Part shown: positions 1 through 8,604 of the stretch, in pieces | Layout of the letters: every line of letters begins with the position of its first letter | Numbering within the stretch: position 1 is the first letter of the stretch | Assembly (NCBI GenBank): GCA_013816845.1 | Contig: JACDDU010000004.1 | Coordinates: forward strand, 310,001 to 374,000 | DNA length: 64,000 bases | Direction of reading: 5' to 3' | Source: Gammaproteobacteria bacterium | GTDB lineage: Bacteria; Pseudomonadota; Gammaproteobacteria; DSM-16500 | Made by a program: the position numbers and the translations under genes | The notes under the pieces: generated by a model | What the model was told of the DNA's origin: nothing | The model's database searches: none | The model's input: the letters and a program-made list of their open reading frames with translations, nothing else

Positions 1-67
1 TCATGTTATTTCCCTTTGCAAATCAAACTAAACTGATAAAAATCTGATAGAGGATACGGTTATGAAA

Positions 68-1312
68 CTATTGTCTTTTAGCGGTTACTAGCATTTCATA
101 CAAGTGACCAGAGACAGATGAAATTTGGATACGTCTTTCTTGATTTGGCGCTAGAATAAATTCAGGCTTAGAATGTATTTTTTCTTCTCCATTTTTATAC
201 TGAACATCACAATTCATTGCAATGGCGTCTTTAATCCCGGGTGCTGAAATATCTCTAGCAATTAATTCTAGGCTGAGACTATTTGTTCCATTTGTATTAG
301 CTACAAAAATTGATGCCACTTGATTAGCCCGACTGCGAATACGCGGGCTTGAAACAAGCTTACCATCGATCAATATCTTTGATGTAATATCAAAAATACT
401 TTTTTCACCCGTAATCCCACTTGTCATGGCTATTACTATTCCTCCAGTGAATAGTAAAATTGCGCTGAATGCGGTTATCAAAAAGGAACGTTTAATTGTT
501 TTGGATTTCATAGCTAAAAACCTTCTTTTTAAAGTGGAATTTGTTAAATTAGTAAAAATTATATTTTTAGGTTCAGTGCAGATCATTCCTAGCAAAAGGT
601 CACCATATTCATTTATGTTTGCACGTGTTCGTGTGCAAGTTTTCATATCACAAAAAATTTCCATTTCAAGTTCCAGTCTACGATGAAGGTAATATGACCA
701 TGGCACGAAAAATAATAATGCCTTCACTAAAAGCGAAAATAATTTCCACAAAGAATCATTTTGTTCCAAATGAATTTTTTCATGAATTATACTCATTTGT
801 ATTTCTCGAGGTGTCCATCTTTTTTCTGCGTCTAATGGGAAATAAATTTTTGCAAAGGGAAGACCAAAACTTAAGGGACTTTGAATGCGTTCAGTAAGAT
901 AAACGGTTTGTCCGTTGATCGTTGATAATAATGATTTTGATAATTGTACCTTCGCAGTTAAATATGAAAATAAAATACGAGAAAGCATTATTGCAAAACC
1001 AATCATATATGCGACAAATAAATAAATTAATCCATTGAATTGCGAGGAGGTCAATATATTGGGTACAATTTGAACCAATGTGTGATTCATTATTGCACTG
1101 GGCAGATTGACTTCAAGCGTTTTCCACGAAAATAATTTAAAAACGCTAAAAATAAATGGCGCTAACCCGATCAGCATTACACCAATTTTAATAAACTTAA
1201 GTTTTTGTTCTACAGAAGTATTTGCAAAATCCAAAACTCGAATTAAAAATATAATGAACAGACTCAAGCCTGACAATGAAATCAGAAAAAGAAAATATGA
1301 AAAGTAATTCAT
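68..1312 (-). CDS. BlaR1-like M56 membrane metallopeptidase
   Basis: This is a 414-residue integral membrane protein of the M56 (BlaR1/MecR1) peptidase family. The zinc site HEKIH is at residues 177-181, followed by the family's third-ligand region ELEMEIFCD around 214-222. Hydrophobic segments lie near residues 3-25, 42-62, 94-117, 190-210 and 275-297. In the family, the protease is activated by an outside signal and relieves BlaI repression. The part after the last membrane segment is only about 115 residues and shows no penicillin-binding SxxK/KTG pattern, so the ligand is probably not a beta-lactam. It starts 2 nt after the blaI-like gene, so the two form one operon. Family assignment is firm; the signal is unknown. 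Confidence 0.85.
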   Translation of the reverse strand: MNYFSYFLFLISLSGLSLFIIFLIRVLDFANTSVEQKLKFIKIGVMLIGLAPFIFSVFKLFSWKTLEVNLPSAIMNHTLVQIVPNILTSSQFNGLIYLFVAYMIGFAIMLSRILFSYLTAKVQLSKSLLSTINGQTVYLTERIQSPLSFGLPFAKIYFPLDAEKRWTPREIQMSIIHEKIHLEQNDSLWKLFSLLVKALLFFVPWSYYLHRRLELEMEIFCDMKTCTRTRANINEYGDLLLGMICTEPKNIIFTNLTNSTLKRRFLAMKSKTIKRSFLITAFSAILLFTGGIVIAMTSGITGEKSIFDITSKILIDGKLVSSPRIRSRANQVASIFVANTNGTNSLSLELIARDISAPGIKDAIAMNCDVQYKNGEEKIHSKPEFILAPNQERRIQISSVSGHLYEMLVTAKRQ

Positions 1313-1314
1313 TC

Positions 1315-1686
1315 CTAATCACTGAGTAACTTTTTCAGAGATTCTATTTCTGAGTCGTTGAGTTGTTCATTCTCAACTAAGTTCAAAACCAACTTACCTG
1401 GAGAGCCACCAAAGAGACGTTTAGCTACCCTTTTCATTTCCGTTAAAATAAATTTCTTCTGCTGAAGAATGGGAAGATACGAAAACGCTTTTCCTACTTT
1501 TTGATGTTTGATGTATCCCTTTTTCTCCATGGTTTGAACGAGAGTGAGAAGAGATGTATAGGCAGGTTGGGGTGTTCTTTTAAGGCAATCTAAAATATCA
1601 GAAACCTTAAGGGGAGCTCGCTCCCAAAGTACGTACATTACTTCTAGTTCATTCTCTGTTAAGCCTGGTTGTCTCGGTCTTGGCAT
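1315..1686 (-). CDS. BlaI/MecI/CopY-family transcriptional repressor
   Basis: A 123-residue winged-helix repressor of the BlaI family, including the typical LTENELEVMYVLW start and a recognition-helix region around PAYTSLLTLVQTMEKKGY (residues 41-58). The length matches the family. In this family the repressor binds a palindrome over its own promoter as a dimer and is cleaved after M56 peptidase activation. Here a perfect palindrome sits directly upstream, and the M56 gene follows after 2 nt, which supports an autoregulated repressor-sensor operon. No beta-lactamase gene lies nearby, so the regulon is not visible in this window. Confidence 0.9.
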   Translation of the reverse strand: MPRPRQPGLTENELEVMYVLWERAPLKVSDILDCLKRTPQPAYTSLLTLVQTMEKKGYIKHQKVGKAFSYLPILQQKKFILTEMKRVAKRLFGGSPGKLVLNLVENEQLNDSEIESLKKLLSD

Positions 1687-1692
1687 AATAAA

Positions 1693-1730
1693 TATCTCTA
1701 ATCTACTAATTAGATAGTAGATTAGAGATA
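1693..1730. promoter_or_regulatory. BlaI-type palindromic operator
   Basis: A perfect inverted repeat with 16-bp arms (tatctctaatctacta and its complement) around a 6-nt spacer. It ends 7 bp before the blaI-like start codon and includes the GAGAT ribosome-binding site of that gene. The core has the form TACTA-N6-TAGTA, which matches the BlaI/MecI operator layout as I remember it. It is probably the autoregulatory operator. Confidence 0.7.
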
Positions 1731-1934
1731 TGGAAAATAAAATGCAACTAGTTAATTAGTAAATATCGCACTTGGCTTGAAATTCACCGTAAGTGCTCAG
1801 TGATGTTTCAAGATAAGTGCAACTACCTTTTTATTACATGACCTCATTTCTCAATCCATCTTGCGTGGTGACCGTATCCAGGGTTTTACGGGGCAATTAT
1901 TCGAACGGAATTGAAAGTATCCTCGCTTTATCTT

Positions 1935-1963
1935 TTGATTTACACTGTACTACTTCGTAAATA
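1935..1963 (+). promoter_or_regulatory. Candidate sigma-70 promoter of aph(9)
   Basis: TTGATT at 1935-1940 is followed after 17 nt by TAAATA at 1958-1963. The start codon at 1974 is only 10 nt beyond the -10 box and has no clear Shine-Dalgarno sequence, so the transcript may be nearly leaderless. Confidence 0.4.
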
Positions 1964-1973
1964 AATAACTTCT

Positions 1974-2975
1974 ATGCAAATGAAACCTATTGAAGAGCAA
2001 GAAATTATCAGTCTCATGAAAACTTATTATGGAATTGATATTCAAGCTGTGCAATTTATCTCAGGTGGAGCTGATATCAATGCATGTGTGTATAAAGCAG
2101 ATGCAAAATCGACATCTTATTTTATAAAATTTAAACAGGGTGATCATGATGAAGTTAATTTATCGATTATCCGTCTCCTTCATGATTCTGGCATAAAGGA
2201 AATTATTCTCCCTATCCTTACCCTCGAAGGGAAATTATATCAACAGGTAAATCACTTTCATGTCATTAGCTCCCCTTTCATCCCTGCGCCCAATGGTTTT
2301 ATTAAAAATTTAACTGAAAAACAGTGGAAACAGCTTGGACAAGCTTTACATCAAATTCATGCAACGTTTGTTCCCATTCAGATTAAGCAACAATTAAGAA
2401 AAGAAAATTACTCACCTAAATGGCGCGAAATGGTTAAATCTTTATATAATAAAATTGGATCTGATATAACAGATGATAAAATTACTAGCGATTTCAAATC
2501 TTATTTGAAACAAAATCTTAGCATCATTCATCAATTAGTGGAAACTGCTGAAGCGCTATCACACAAAATTCGTCCTAATTTTGATACTTATGTGCTGTGC
2601 CACGCAGATATTCATGCAGGCAACGTTTTAGTCGCTGCGGATGAATCTATTTATATTATTGATTGGGATGAACCCATATTGGCTCCTAAAGAACGTGACT
2701 TGATGTTCATTGGTGGCGGTGTTGGTAATGTATGGAATAAATCGGATGAAATTCACTATTTTTATCAAGGTTATCAAAAGACAAATATCGATCAAACTAT
2801 TTTGTCTTATTACAGATGCGAACGCATTGTCGAGGATATCGCACAATTTGCGGAAGCCTTACTTGCACGCGATCAAGACATCCAATCGCGACTTGAAATG
2901 TTTGGGCATTTCAAAAGTATGTTTAATCCGGATGGCGTTGTCGAAATTGCTTTTGCCCCATACAGAACCGAATAA
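1974..2975 (+). CDS. aph(9)-Ia: Spectinomycin phosphotransferase, APH(9)-Ia type
   Basis: A 333-residue aminoglycoside-phosphotransferase-fold kinase. The catalytic loop HADIHAGNVL is at about residues 213-222 and the metal-binding IDWDE at about 231-235, followed by APKERDLMFIGGG. Long stretches match what I remember of Legionella pneumophila APH(9)-Ia (331 residues), for example SIIRLLHDSGIKEI, KQWKQLG and YIIDWDEP. In that enzyme ATP is used to phosphorylate spectinomycin at the 9-hydroxyl. The gene stands alone with its own promoter and no mobile-element genes beside it, so it looks like an intrinsic chromosomal gene. The first ATG fits the family N-terminus. The subfamily call rests on remembered sequence, not an alignment. 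Confidence 0.88.
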   Translation: MQMKPIEEQEIISLMKTYYGIDIQAVQFISGGADINACVYKADAKSTSYFIKFKQGDHDEVNLSIIRLLHDSGIKEIILPILTLEGKLYQQVNHFHVISSPFIPAPNGFIKNLTEKQWKQLGQALHQIHATFVPIQIKQQLRKENYSPKWREMVKSLYNKIGSDITDDKITSDFKSYLKQNLSIIHQLVETAEALSHKIRPNFDTYVLCHADIHAGNVLVAADESIYIIDWDEPILAPKERDLMFIGGGVGNVWNKSDEIHYFYQGYQKTNIDQTILSYYRCERIVEDIAQFAEALLARDQDIQSRLEMFGHFKSMFNPDGVVEIAFAPYRTE

Positions 2976-3211
2976 ATCATATTTTTGAATGAGGCGAGCC
3001 CGCCAATAGGTGTAGATGCTTTTTTACCCCATCATACTTATCTCCATGCTATCACCTGTCTTAGTTATGAATGCCACCTCCAGTAGCATTGGATGGATCG
3101 TCGTATAGGCTAAACCAAATGTTATTTATGTCTAGCCCTTGAAGATTTGGTTTGAAGTAACTTCTTCAAATCACCTTCGCTTTATCATTTTAATTCTTAA
3201 GCGGACCTTTA

Positions 3212-3643
3212 TTATTTTGGATAAACATCCGTTCTATCTGGGAGGGCACTTGTATAATACTGACCGTTATTTGTTAAAGCGTAAGTCATATTTTCATCAG
3301 GAAATTGACTACCGATGACATGAAGATTTTCATTCACGCAAGTAAATAATTCTGGGCCATATTCTTTAGCTAAATAATGACCGTAATTATGTGCTTCACA
3401 GCCATCTGTATGAGTTGCTTTAAATATTCTTTTCTTCACGATCTGACAGTGATGACGATCACCGTAACCCACACCAAAGGTTACTAAAAAGGTTAATGTT
3501 TTATGGTCCTTATTATGGAATACCGTGGTATGAAGAATATTATCTTCAGTCTGATTAAACGTACCCCCTGCAAACCCCTCAATAGATAAATTCAATAAAA
3601 TTAAAGTAAACATTGCCAGCAAATAACTCTTTTTTCGTTTCAT
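3212..3643 (-). CDS. Small secreted protein of unknown function
   Basis: About 143 residues. A GTG two codons upstream is possible, but the ATG at 3643 has GAGG 5 nt in front of it and is the better start. The N-terminus is a clear Sec signal peptide (MKRKKSYLLAMF, a hydrophobic core, then EGFAGG). The mature part is about 115 residues with three cysteines (in HHCQIV, DGCEAH and FTCVNE) and several histidines. I do not recognise the family. It is read convergently with aph(9) and divergently from the LysR gene, so it is probably a single-gene transcript. Confidence 0.6.
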   Translation of the reverse strand: MKRKKSYLLAMFTLILLNLSIEGFAGGTFNQTEDNILHTTVFHNKDHKTLTFLVTFGVGYGDRHHCQIVKKRIFKATHTDGCEAHNYGHYLAKEYGPELFTCVNENLHVIGSQFPDENMTYALTNNGQYYTSALPDRTDVYPK

Positions 3644-3740
3644 AACCACCTCAGATTAGGAATTTAAGCTGGTAGTATGATATTTTTAATCTATGATACA
3701 ATATCCTATCAATCACATCTCATATGATCTATTTTCATAA

Positions 3741-4640
3741 ATGAAAGAATTAAATAATAATCGTATTAGCGAAATGGAAATTTTTTCTCATGTCGTAGAT
3801 AGTGGGAATTTTTCGGAAGCCGCCCGACGTTTACACATGGACCCTTCCTCAGTCAGTAAAATTATTTTGCGATTAGAAACAAGATTAGGCGTACGGCTAA
3901 TGCATCGTACCACTCGCAAAGTCGTTTTAACGGAAGAAGGCGAACATTTCTATCATAAAGTGATTCGTATTCTCGCAGATATTAAAGAAGCTGAAGCATC
4001 GCTTAAATCTCAGCCAAAAGGGAAAGTTCGTATTACTTGCTCCATTCCTTTTGCTTTACATCAATTGATTCCTGTTTTAGCAGAATTCACCCACTTGCAT
4101 CCAAATATTGAAATTATATTATTAACAACTGACGTCGTGGTGGATTTGCTTGTGGAACGTTGTGATATCGCAGTTAGGATTGGAAAATTACCTGATTCAT
4201 CTTTAAAGATGCGCAAACTTGCAGAAAGTAAAATGATATTAGTAGCCTCACCAAAATATTTGAAACATTACGGTACGCCACAAAAACTTGAAGATCTTAA
4301 AAAACATATTTGTCTCAATTTTTATGGTCATCCTGAATTAAATCGTTGGCCTTTTAAAAACAAAAAAGCAACTTGGGAATGGGATGCTAAAGATTCCTTT
4401 AGCGCAGATAACGGCGAGAGCATTGCTAAAATGGTGTTGTCAGGCGGAGGTATAGCACGGCTTTCTGCATTTATGATAAGAGAAAATATCACACAAGGTA
4501 AACTTATCCCTCTTCTTGAAAATCATCGATACGATGAAGAACAATCCATCTACTTGTTACACCCAGGCCATGTGTCGGCCCGTGTTAAATGTGTCATTGA
4601 ATTTATTTTTAATAAATTGGGTGACAAACACTTTACTTAA
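3741..4640 (+). CDS. LysR-family transcriptional regulator
   Basis: A 299-residue regulator. The N-terminal helix-turn-helix covers about residues 10-69 (FSEAARRLHMDPSSVSKIIL, then LEtRLGVRLMHRTTRKV, the typical LysR signature). It is followed by a substrate-binding domain from about residue 95 to the end. The length is typical. The LMHRTTRKVVLTEEG stretch is the form common in the CrgA/DmlR-like subgroup. LysR regulators often control a divergent neighbour; the divergent gene here is the small secreted protein upstream, only about 100 nt away. The target and effector molecule are unknown. Confidence 0.9.
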   Translation: MKELNNNRISEMEIFSHVVDSGNFSEAARRLHMDPSSVSKIILRLETRLGVRLMHRTTRKVVLTEEGEHFYHKVIRILADIKEAEASLKSQPKGKVRITCSIPFALHQLIPVLAEFTHLHPNIEIILLTTDVVVDLLVERCDIAVRIGKLPDSSLKMRKLAESKMILVASPKYLKHYGTPQKLEDLKKHICLNFYGHPELNRWPFKNKKATWEWDAKDSFSADNGESIAKMVLSGGGIARLSAFMIRENITQGKLIPLLENHRYDEEQSIYLLHPGHVSARVKCVIEFIFNKLGDKHFT

Positions 4641-4932
4641 AATAGAGTCAATAATACAAATTCATTAGTTATATAATAGTTAAGAACGATTAATTGGATA
4701 CGGTATATCTCAAATTCGCTGACACATACCGCATCTCAATTTTTGAATAACTTTTTAGTGCTTGTCAGAGTATCTTATTTAATATCTATCTCAAGGTTAT
4801 TCCTGCGAGGCTACTGAATATCGCCGTGCCATCTGCATTCGCATGGTGCGCAGTTAAAATTTTTAGCATTCGTAATAACAATGCTATGACCGCGATCTAA
4901 ATACAAATAACATTGCGATGTCTATCGTATTT

Positions 4933-5859
4933 TTACCATTCTAATGTTTTTCTCGAAGCATGATTCATCATTTCGGTAATGATCGTATGCAACTTATTTG
5001 CTAATGTTTCAGAGGAACTATTATTTAAGGCTAATTTATGGGTATGAGGGTCAACCAGGGAAAAGATTTCATCAACGATAGCTGGAATAAGATCGTTATC
5101 ATCGACATAGCGTTTAAGAGGATTTTCAAAGGCATTGATTAACTCTGCTAATTGGAATTGACTCAACCTATAAAATGGACTACAAACACCAAAATCAATA
5201 AAATAAGCTCGTCCTGATGTTTGATCAAACAAAATATTATCCGACTTAATATCACCATGGGCTATACCCATATCTTGAAAACGGATAAGTTCGAAGATTG
5301 TTGCCATAATGATTTGAATTAATTGATTTAAAGAGAGACTAGCATAATCGATTTGATCAAGGGTTATTCCGGGTAGTTTAGGCATAATGAAATAAACTTT
5401 GCTTTTATCGTTGCTTCGAATCACTTTACCAACTGAACCATAGGCTTGTTTAAAATATTTTGCTTCATCAAGAATATCTTTAAAAGTATCTTCATCTTCC
5501 AAGTGACCACGATTATATATTTTTACAGCATAGCCTTTATCATCAGGTTGATATCCCCCTTTCTTTTTTAAAAATTGTACTGCGCCTTTAACCCGTGCAA
5601 AAGCACCCTTGCCAAAGAAAGCATGCGGATTAGTTTTTTTATCGCGACCCCTACCATCAGCAATTAAAAAAAAATTATTTTGATTAATTTTAATCACAGT
5701 GTAACGAGGAGCTTGGTTGTATAAGTTAGTATCTTTTTTACTTATAACAGGATCAGCATTGGAATTTATTAAATGCTGTATTGCTGTCCATTCCTCTTCA
5801 CTCACTGACATGTCATAAGAAAGCATGACGGGAGAAGTAATCTGCTTATTAGAACGCAT
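4933..5859 (-). CDS. Eukaryotic-like protein kinase, possible secreted effector
   Basis: A 308-residue protein with the full set of protein-kinase landmarks: a glycine-rich loop GKGAFARVKGA (83-93), VKIY with Lys113, a candidate helix-C Glu132 in DEAKYFK, the catalytic loop HGDIKSDN (201-208) and DFG (222-224). No membrane segment or sensory domain is present, unlike the membrane-bound Ser/Thr kinases of most bacteria. In Legionella and Coxiella such soluble kinases are often Dot/Icm effectors acting on host proteins. The C-lobe after DFG is short (about 85 residues). The ATG has AGGA 9 nt upstream. The kinase fold is firm; the effector role is inference. Confidence 0.8.
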   Translation of the reverse strand: MRSNKQITSPVMLSYDMSVSEEEWTAIQHLINSNADPVISKKDTNLYNQAPRYTVIKINQNNFFLIADGRGRDKKTNPHAFFGKGAFARVKGAVQFLKKKGGYQPDDKGYAVKIYNRGHLEDEDTFKDILDEAKYFKQAYGSVGKVIRSNDKSKVYFIMPKLPGITLDQIDYASLSLNQLIQIIMATIFELIRFQDMGIAHGDIKSDNILFDQTSGRAYFIDFGVCSPFYRLSQFQLAELINAFENPLKRYVDDNDLIPAIVDEIFSLVDPHTHKLALNNSSSETLANKLHTIITEMMNHASRKTLEW

Positions 5860-6398
5860 TAATTATATTCCTGCATTTACAGTGAATGGATGGGTTAAGA
5901 ATTAATGGCGCAACATAACCTTTGAGTAGGGCAAGCTAAATGTAAGTTAAATTTTTCAGGCTTTCTTTTAGATTACGCTTTAATTTGTTTACTTTAGTTC
6001 ATTGATTTTCGCTAAAATCGAACAAAAAGCCAACACCCAATCCATAGCGTTTTCGTTATTTTGTTTTGCCTGGTAAGCACACACTAACATTGACCTCTAA
6101 AAGACGAGCTCCTAAAGCGGGTGGCTTCTTGTGGTAGCTCCTTACAAGCCTTGGTAATATCCAAGTTTTGGCTGCCTTCCCAACCCAACCATTCTTTTCC
6201 AAGTTCAATACGCTTGAGGTGACTATTTATTTAGAAATGGGAGTAGGGAGAAGGAGGTATATTTAACCTTTACATAAAATCAATAACTTAATGGCTATGA
6301 GCTTTCCTATTACGCTGAAGACAAGTGTATATTATTGACACAATTTAATTTTTAGGTTATTTTATGACCCATTCTAACAGAGGTCTAAAAATAATAAA
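5860..6398. other. 539-nt gap with a possible gene remnant
   Basis: No intact gene was seen. On the minus strand, about 6084-6229 is an open frame without a start codon. Its conceptual product (with HLKRIELGKEWLGWEG near its beginning) reads like the C-terminus of a real protein, so this may be a decayed gene end. The right end of the gap holds the likely promoter of the next gene. I recognise no family and no RNA gene here. Confidence 0.25.
6335..6363 (+). promoter_or_regulatory. Candidate sigma-70 promoter
   Basis: A consensus TTGACA at 6335-6340 lies 17 nt before TATTTT at 6358-6363, leaving a leader of about 30 nt before the start codon at 6399. Confidence 0.4.
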
Positions 6399-7223
6399 AT
6401 GAAAGCATTCCTACTGAATAGTCTTGGCAAAATTAAATACGCTCTTACCTCCCCTTATAACGCCCTTATCAATATGATGCTGGGTAATGCAGCAGCGTTA
6501 GGTGGCTTTATATTATCTGTTGTGACCTTTTTTGGTGTAAAGATCAAATCTGATTTTCAAATTATGTTGGCAACAGCATCCTTACCCATAACTGTTGTTG
6601 GTTACTCAACAACAGAAATACTGAAGACGAGATTTGTAAATCAAACGCAAACTCAACTTGAAGCAGACCAGCACTTAATTGATAGTATTATAAATGATTT
6701 AAAAATATTAGAAATGAAAGCTCAGGTTCCTGGCGACTCTTACCTACAGATTTTAAACACGCTTAATTTAGCTGCGCCCCAACATGATTCCGTTTCAGCT
6801 TATTTAGCAAGTGTACCCTTGCAAGATTGTATTCAACGCAACAGTGCAAAAAAATCAAACTACGAACATGGTCTAAAATACTCAACCCATTTTTTAAATG
6901 GCTCGCTCAGCTTACTTACTGGCGCAAGTTCTATTTACATTCAATTTATTGTTCCTGCCATTTTAAAAGAAGAGCAAGATAATGAACGCATCGCACTCGC
7001 TGCCAATATTTGCGCTCTTACTTTCGCTCTCTATTCAGGGATTAGCTCGATTATCAATTCTAATTATTATTGGCAACAATTGGATAATAAACGGTTGGAT
7101 GTTGCAAAGTCGATACACGTCCTATTTTCAAAATTATCTCATGAATCGGATGAAAATATACCCAGTAATATTAAAACGTTAATGACAGATTGGAATGTTA
7201 ACCACCCCACACTTACGCCTTAA
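6399..7223 (+). CDS. Unknown membrane protein with two pairs of membrane segments
   Basis: A 274-residue protein that I do not recognise. Hydrophobic segments lie at about residues 29-47, 54-72, 165-188 and 198-219. They are arranged as two hairpins separated by a mainly helical soluble stretch (about 75-160), with a soluble C-terminal tail. The ribosome-binding site is weak: AGAGG lies about 15 nt before the ATG. The layout (paired membrane hairpins, no signal peptide, no enzymatic motif) is seen both in unknown membrane proteins and in membrane-targeted effectors of Legionellales; nothing here separates the two. Confidence 0.6.
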   Translation: MKAFLLNSLGKIKYALTSPYNALINMMLGNAAALGGFILSVVTFFGVKIKSDFQIMLATASLPITVVGYSTTEILKTRFVNQTQTQLEADQHLIDSIINDLKILEMKAQVPGDSYLQILNTLNLAAPQHDSVSAYLASVPLQDCIQRNSAKKSNYEHGLKYSTHFLNGSLSLLTGASSIYIQFIVPAILKEEQDNERIALAANICALTFALYSGISSIINSNYYWQQLDNKRLDVAKSIHVLFSKLSHESDENIPSNIKTLMTDWNVNHPTLTP

Positions 7224-7619
7224 TTATTAAAAAAATTTCTTAGACGAACAGGAGCAGAGGATGCTCATTAATTTCTTATTCGAATACTTGCTTACGTATA
7301 GCACTTTTACAGATAACGCTTGTTCAACGATAATCTGAAAATCATCTGAAGCTCATCTCGGATGTTAAAAAGAAGATCAAGCCCTTATTTTTAAAAATCT
7401 AGCTAACAACCCATATCAAAGTAATTTTCCTTCTCATGGCTATTTAATTAGTCGACAAAAATAAAAAATTTAAAGTTAAATAAACACGAATTTTTGTTTA
7501 TCCCTTTTGAGAAGTTAGGTAAACTTTACTTTATCGGACATACGCTTCATAACTTAATGAATTGTTTTGACTAAAAAAAAAATATTTTAAATCATCACCA
7601 ATCATTCCGACCCATAATC
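7224..7619. other. 396-nt gap, no clear gene
   Basis: No gene, RNA or strong hairpin was recognised. A plus-strand open stretch of about 30 codons ending near 7460 (containing LANNPYQSNFPSHGYLIS) has no start codon. It could be a decayed gene end or chance. Confidence 0.2.
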
Positions 7620-8600
7620 ATGCAAAATATGATCAAACCACTTCAACTAGGAAAACAGATTTTTCCAGTTAATCTTATTCAAGGACCTTTAGCTGGTGTT
7701 AGCTGTGCCCCTTTCCGATTGTTAACCTGGCGTTATAGCAAGCCTGCTTATACTTGCACTGAAATGATATCTTGCAAAACGATTCTGCATTCATCAGACC
7801 TGATCAAAAAACGTTATATTACTAAATATGCAGACGAAGGTCCTGTTTGCTTTCAACTCTCAGGAAGTGAAGTGAGTGAATTAGCCGCAGCGTCTCAACT
7901 GGTAACAAGTTATGGCGCTAATTTAATAGATTTAAACTGCGGTTGTCCTGCAGGAAAAATACGTCGAAAAGGCGCAGGCTCGAAGCATTTATCCAATGCA
8001 AGTCATCTATATCAATTAATTCGGGCGATGAAACAAAATACCCATGTGCCTGTCTCAATTAAAATTCGCGTGGATGGTTACAGTACTGAAAATTTCAATC
8101 ATGAATTGATTCATGCCATCCAAGATGCTGGAACTGATTTCGTGGTTGTTCATGGTCGTCATTGGACAGAAAAATATAATGTGCCTTGTCATTATGATCA
8201 AATTCAATATTTCGTCAATGAGCTTTCAATTCCCGTCATTGGCAATGGCGATATTGCAAACGATGAAACGCTTCTTACGATGATGAAGTTAGGATGTAAT
8301 GGTGCCATGGTGGGTCGAGCCAGTGTCGGACAACCTTGGCTCATTGGTCAACTCATAGCAACATCGCAACACTTAGAATTTTCTATCCCATCATTATCCG
8401 ATACTGGCAAAATATTTTTAGAGCATGTGGCTATGCTTATAGAGTTACTGGACAACGAAAAGCATGCACTGCTGCAAGCCAGAAAAATTGCAAAATATTA
8501 TGCGCGCTCAATAAAGTATCGAAATGAATTTTGCGAATCCGTTAATCATTGTTTTACTTTTGAAAATTTACAAGAAATTTGCTGTCATTATTTTAATTGA
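7620..8600 (+). CDS. tRNA-dihydrouridine synthase family protein
   Basis: A 326-residue FMN-dependent Dus enzyme that reduces uridine to dihydrouridine in the D-loop of tRNA. Visible landmarks are the flavin-binding start IQGPLAGVSCAPFR, the catalytic-cysteine region NCGCPAGKIRRKGAGS, the SIKIRVDG lysine region, VHGRHWTE, GNGDI, and the phosphate-binding GAMVGRASVGQPW. The RKGAGS motif and length suggest a DusB-like or DusC-like member, but the HGRHWTE variant differs from classic DusB, so I give no symbol. It is not next to fis, the usual dusB partner. It ends 4 nt from the convergent HerA-like gene. Confidence 0.85.
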   Translation: MQNMIKPLQLGKQIFPVNLIQGPLAGVSCAPFRLLTWRYSKPAYTCTEMISCKTILHSSDLIKKRYITKYADEGPVCFQLSGSEVSELAAASQLVTSYGANLIDLNCGCPAGKIRRKGAGSKHLSNASHLYQLIRAMKQNTHVPVSIKIRVDGYSTENFNHELIHAIQDAGTDFVVVHGRHWTEKYNVPCHYDQIQYFVNELSIPVIGNGDIANDETLLTMMKLGCNGAMVGRASVGQPWLIGQLIATSQHLEFSIPSLSDTGKIFLEHVAMLIELLDNEKHALLQARKIAKYYARSIKYRNEFCESVNHCFTFENLQEICCHYFN

Positions 8601-8604
8601 ATAA

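Noticed and set aside
3112-3153. 9-bp inverted repeat aaaccaaat/atttggttt downstream of aph(9)
   Set aside because: The spacer is 24 nt and there is no T run; too weak to call a terminator or operator.
6364-6402. 12-codon ORF overlapping the start of the gene at 6399
   Set aside because: It would begin directly after the predicted -10 box, upstream of the expected transcription start, so it is probably not transcribed.
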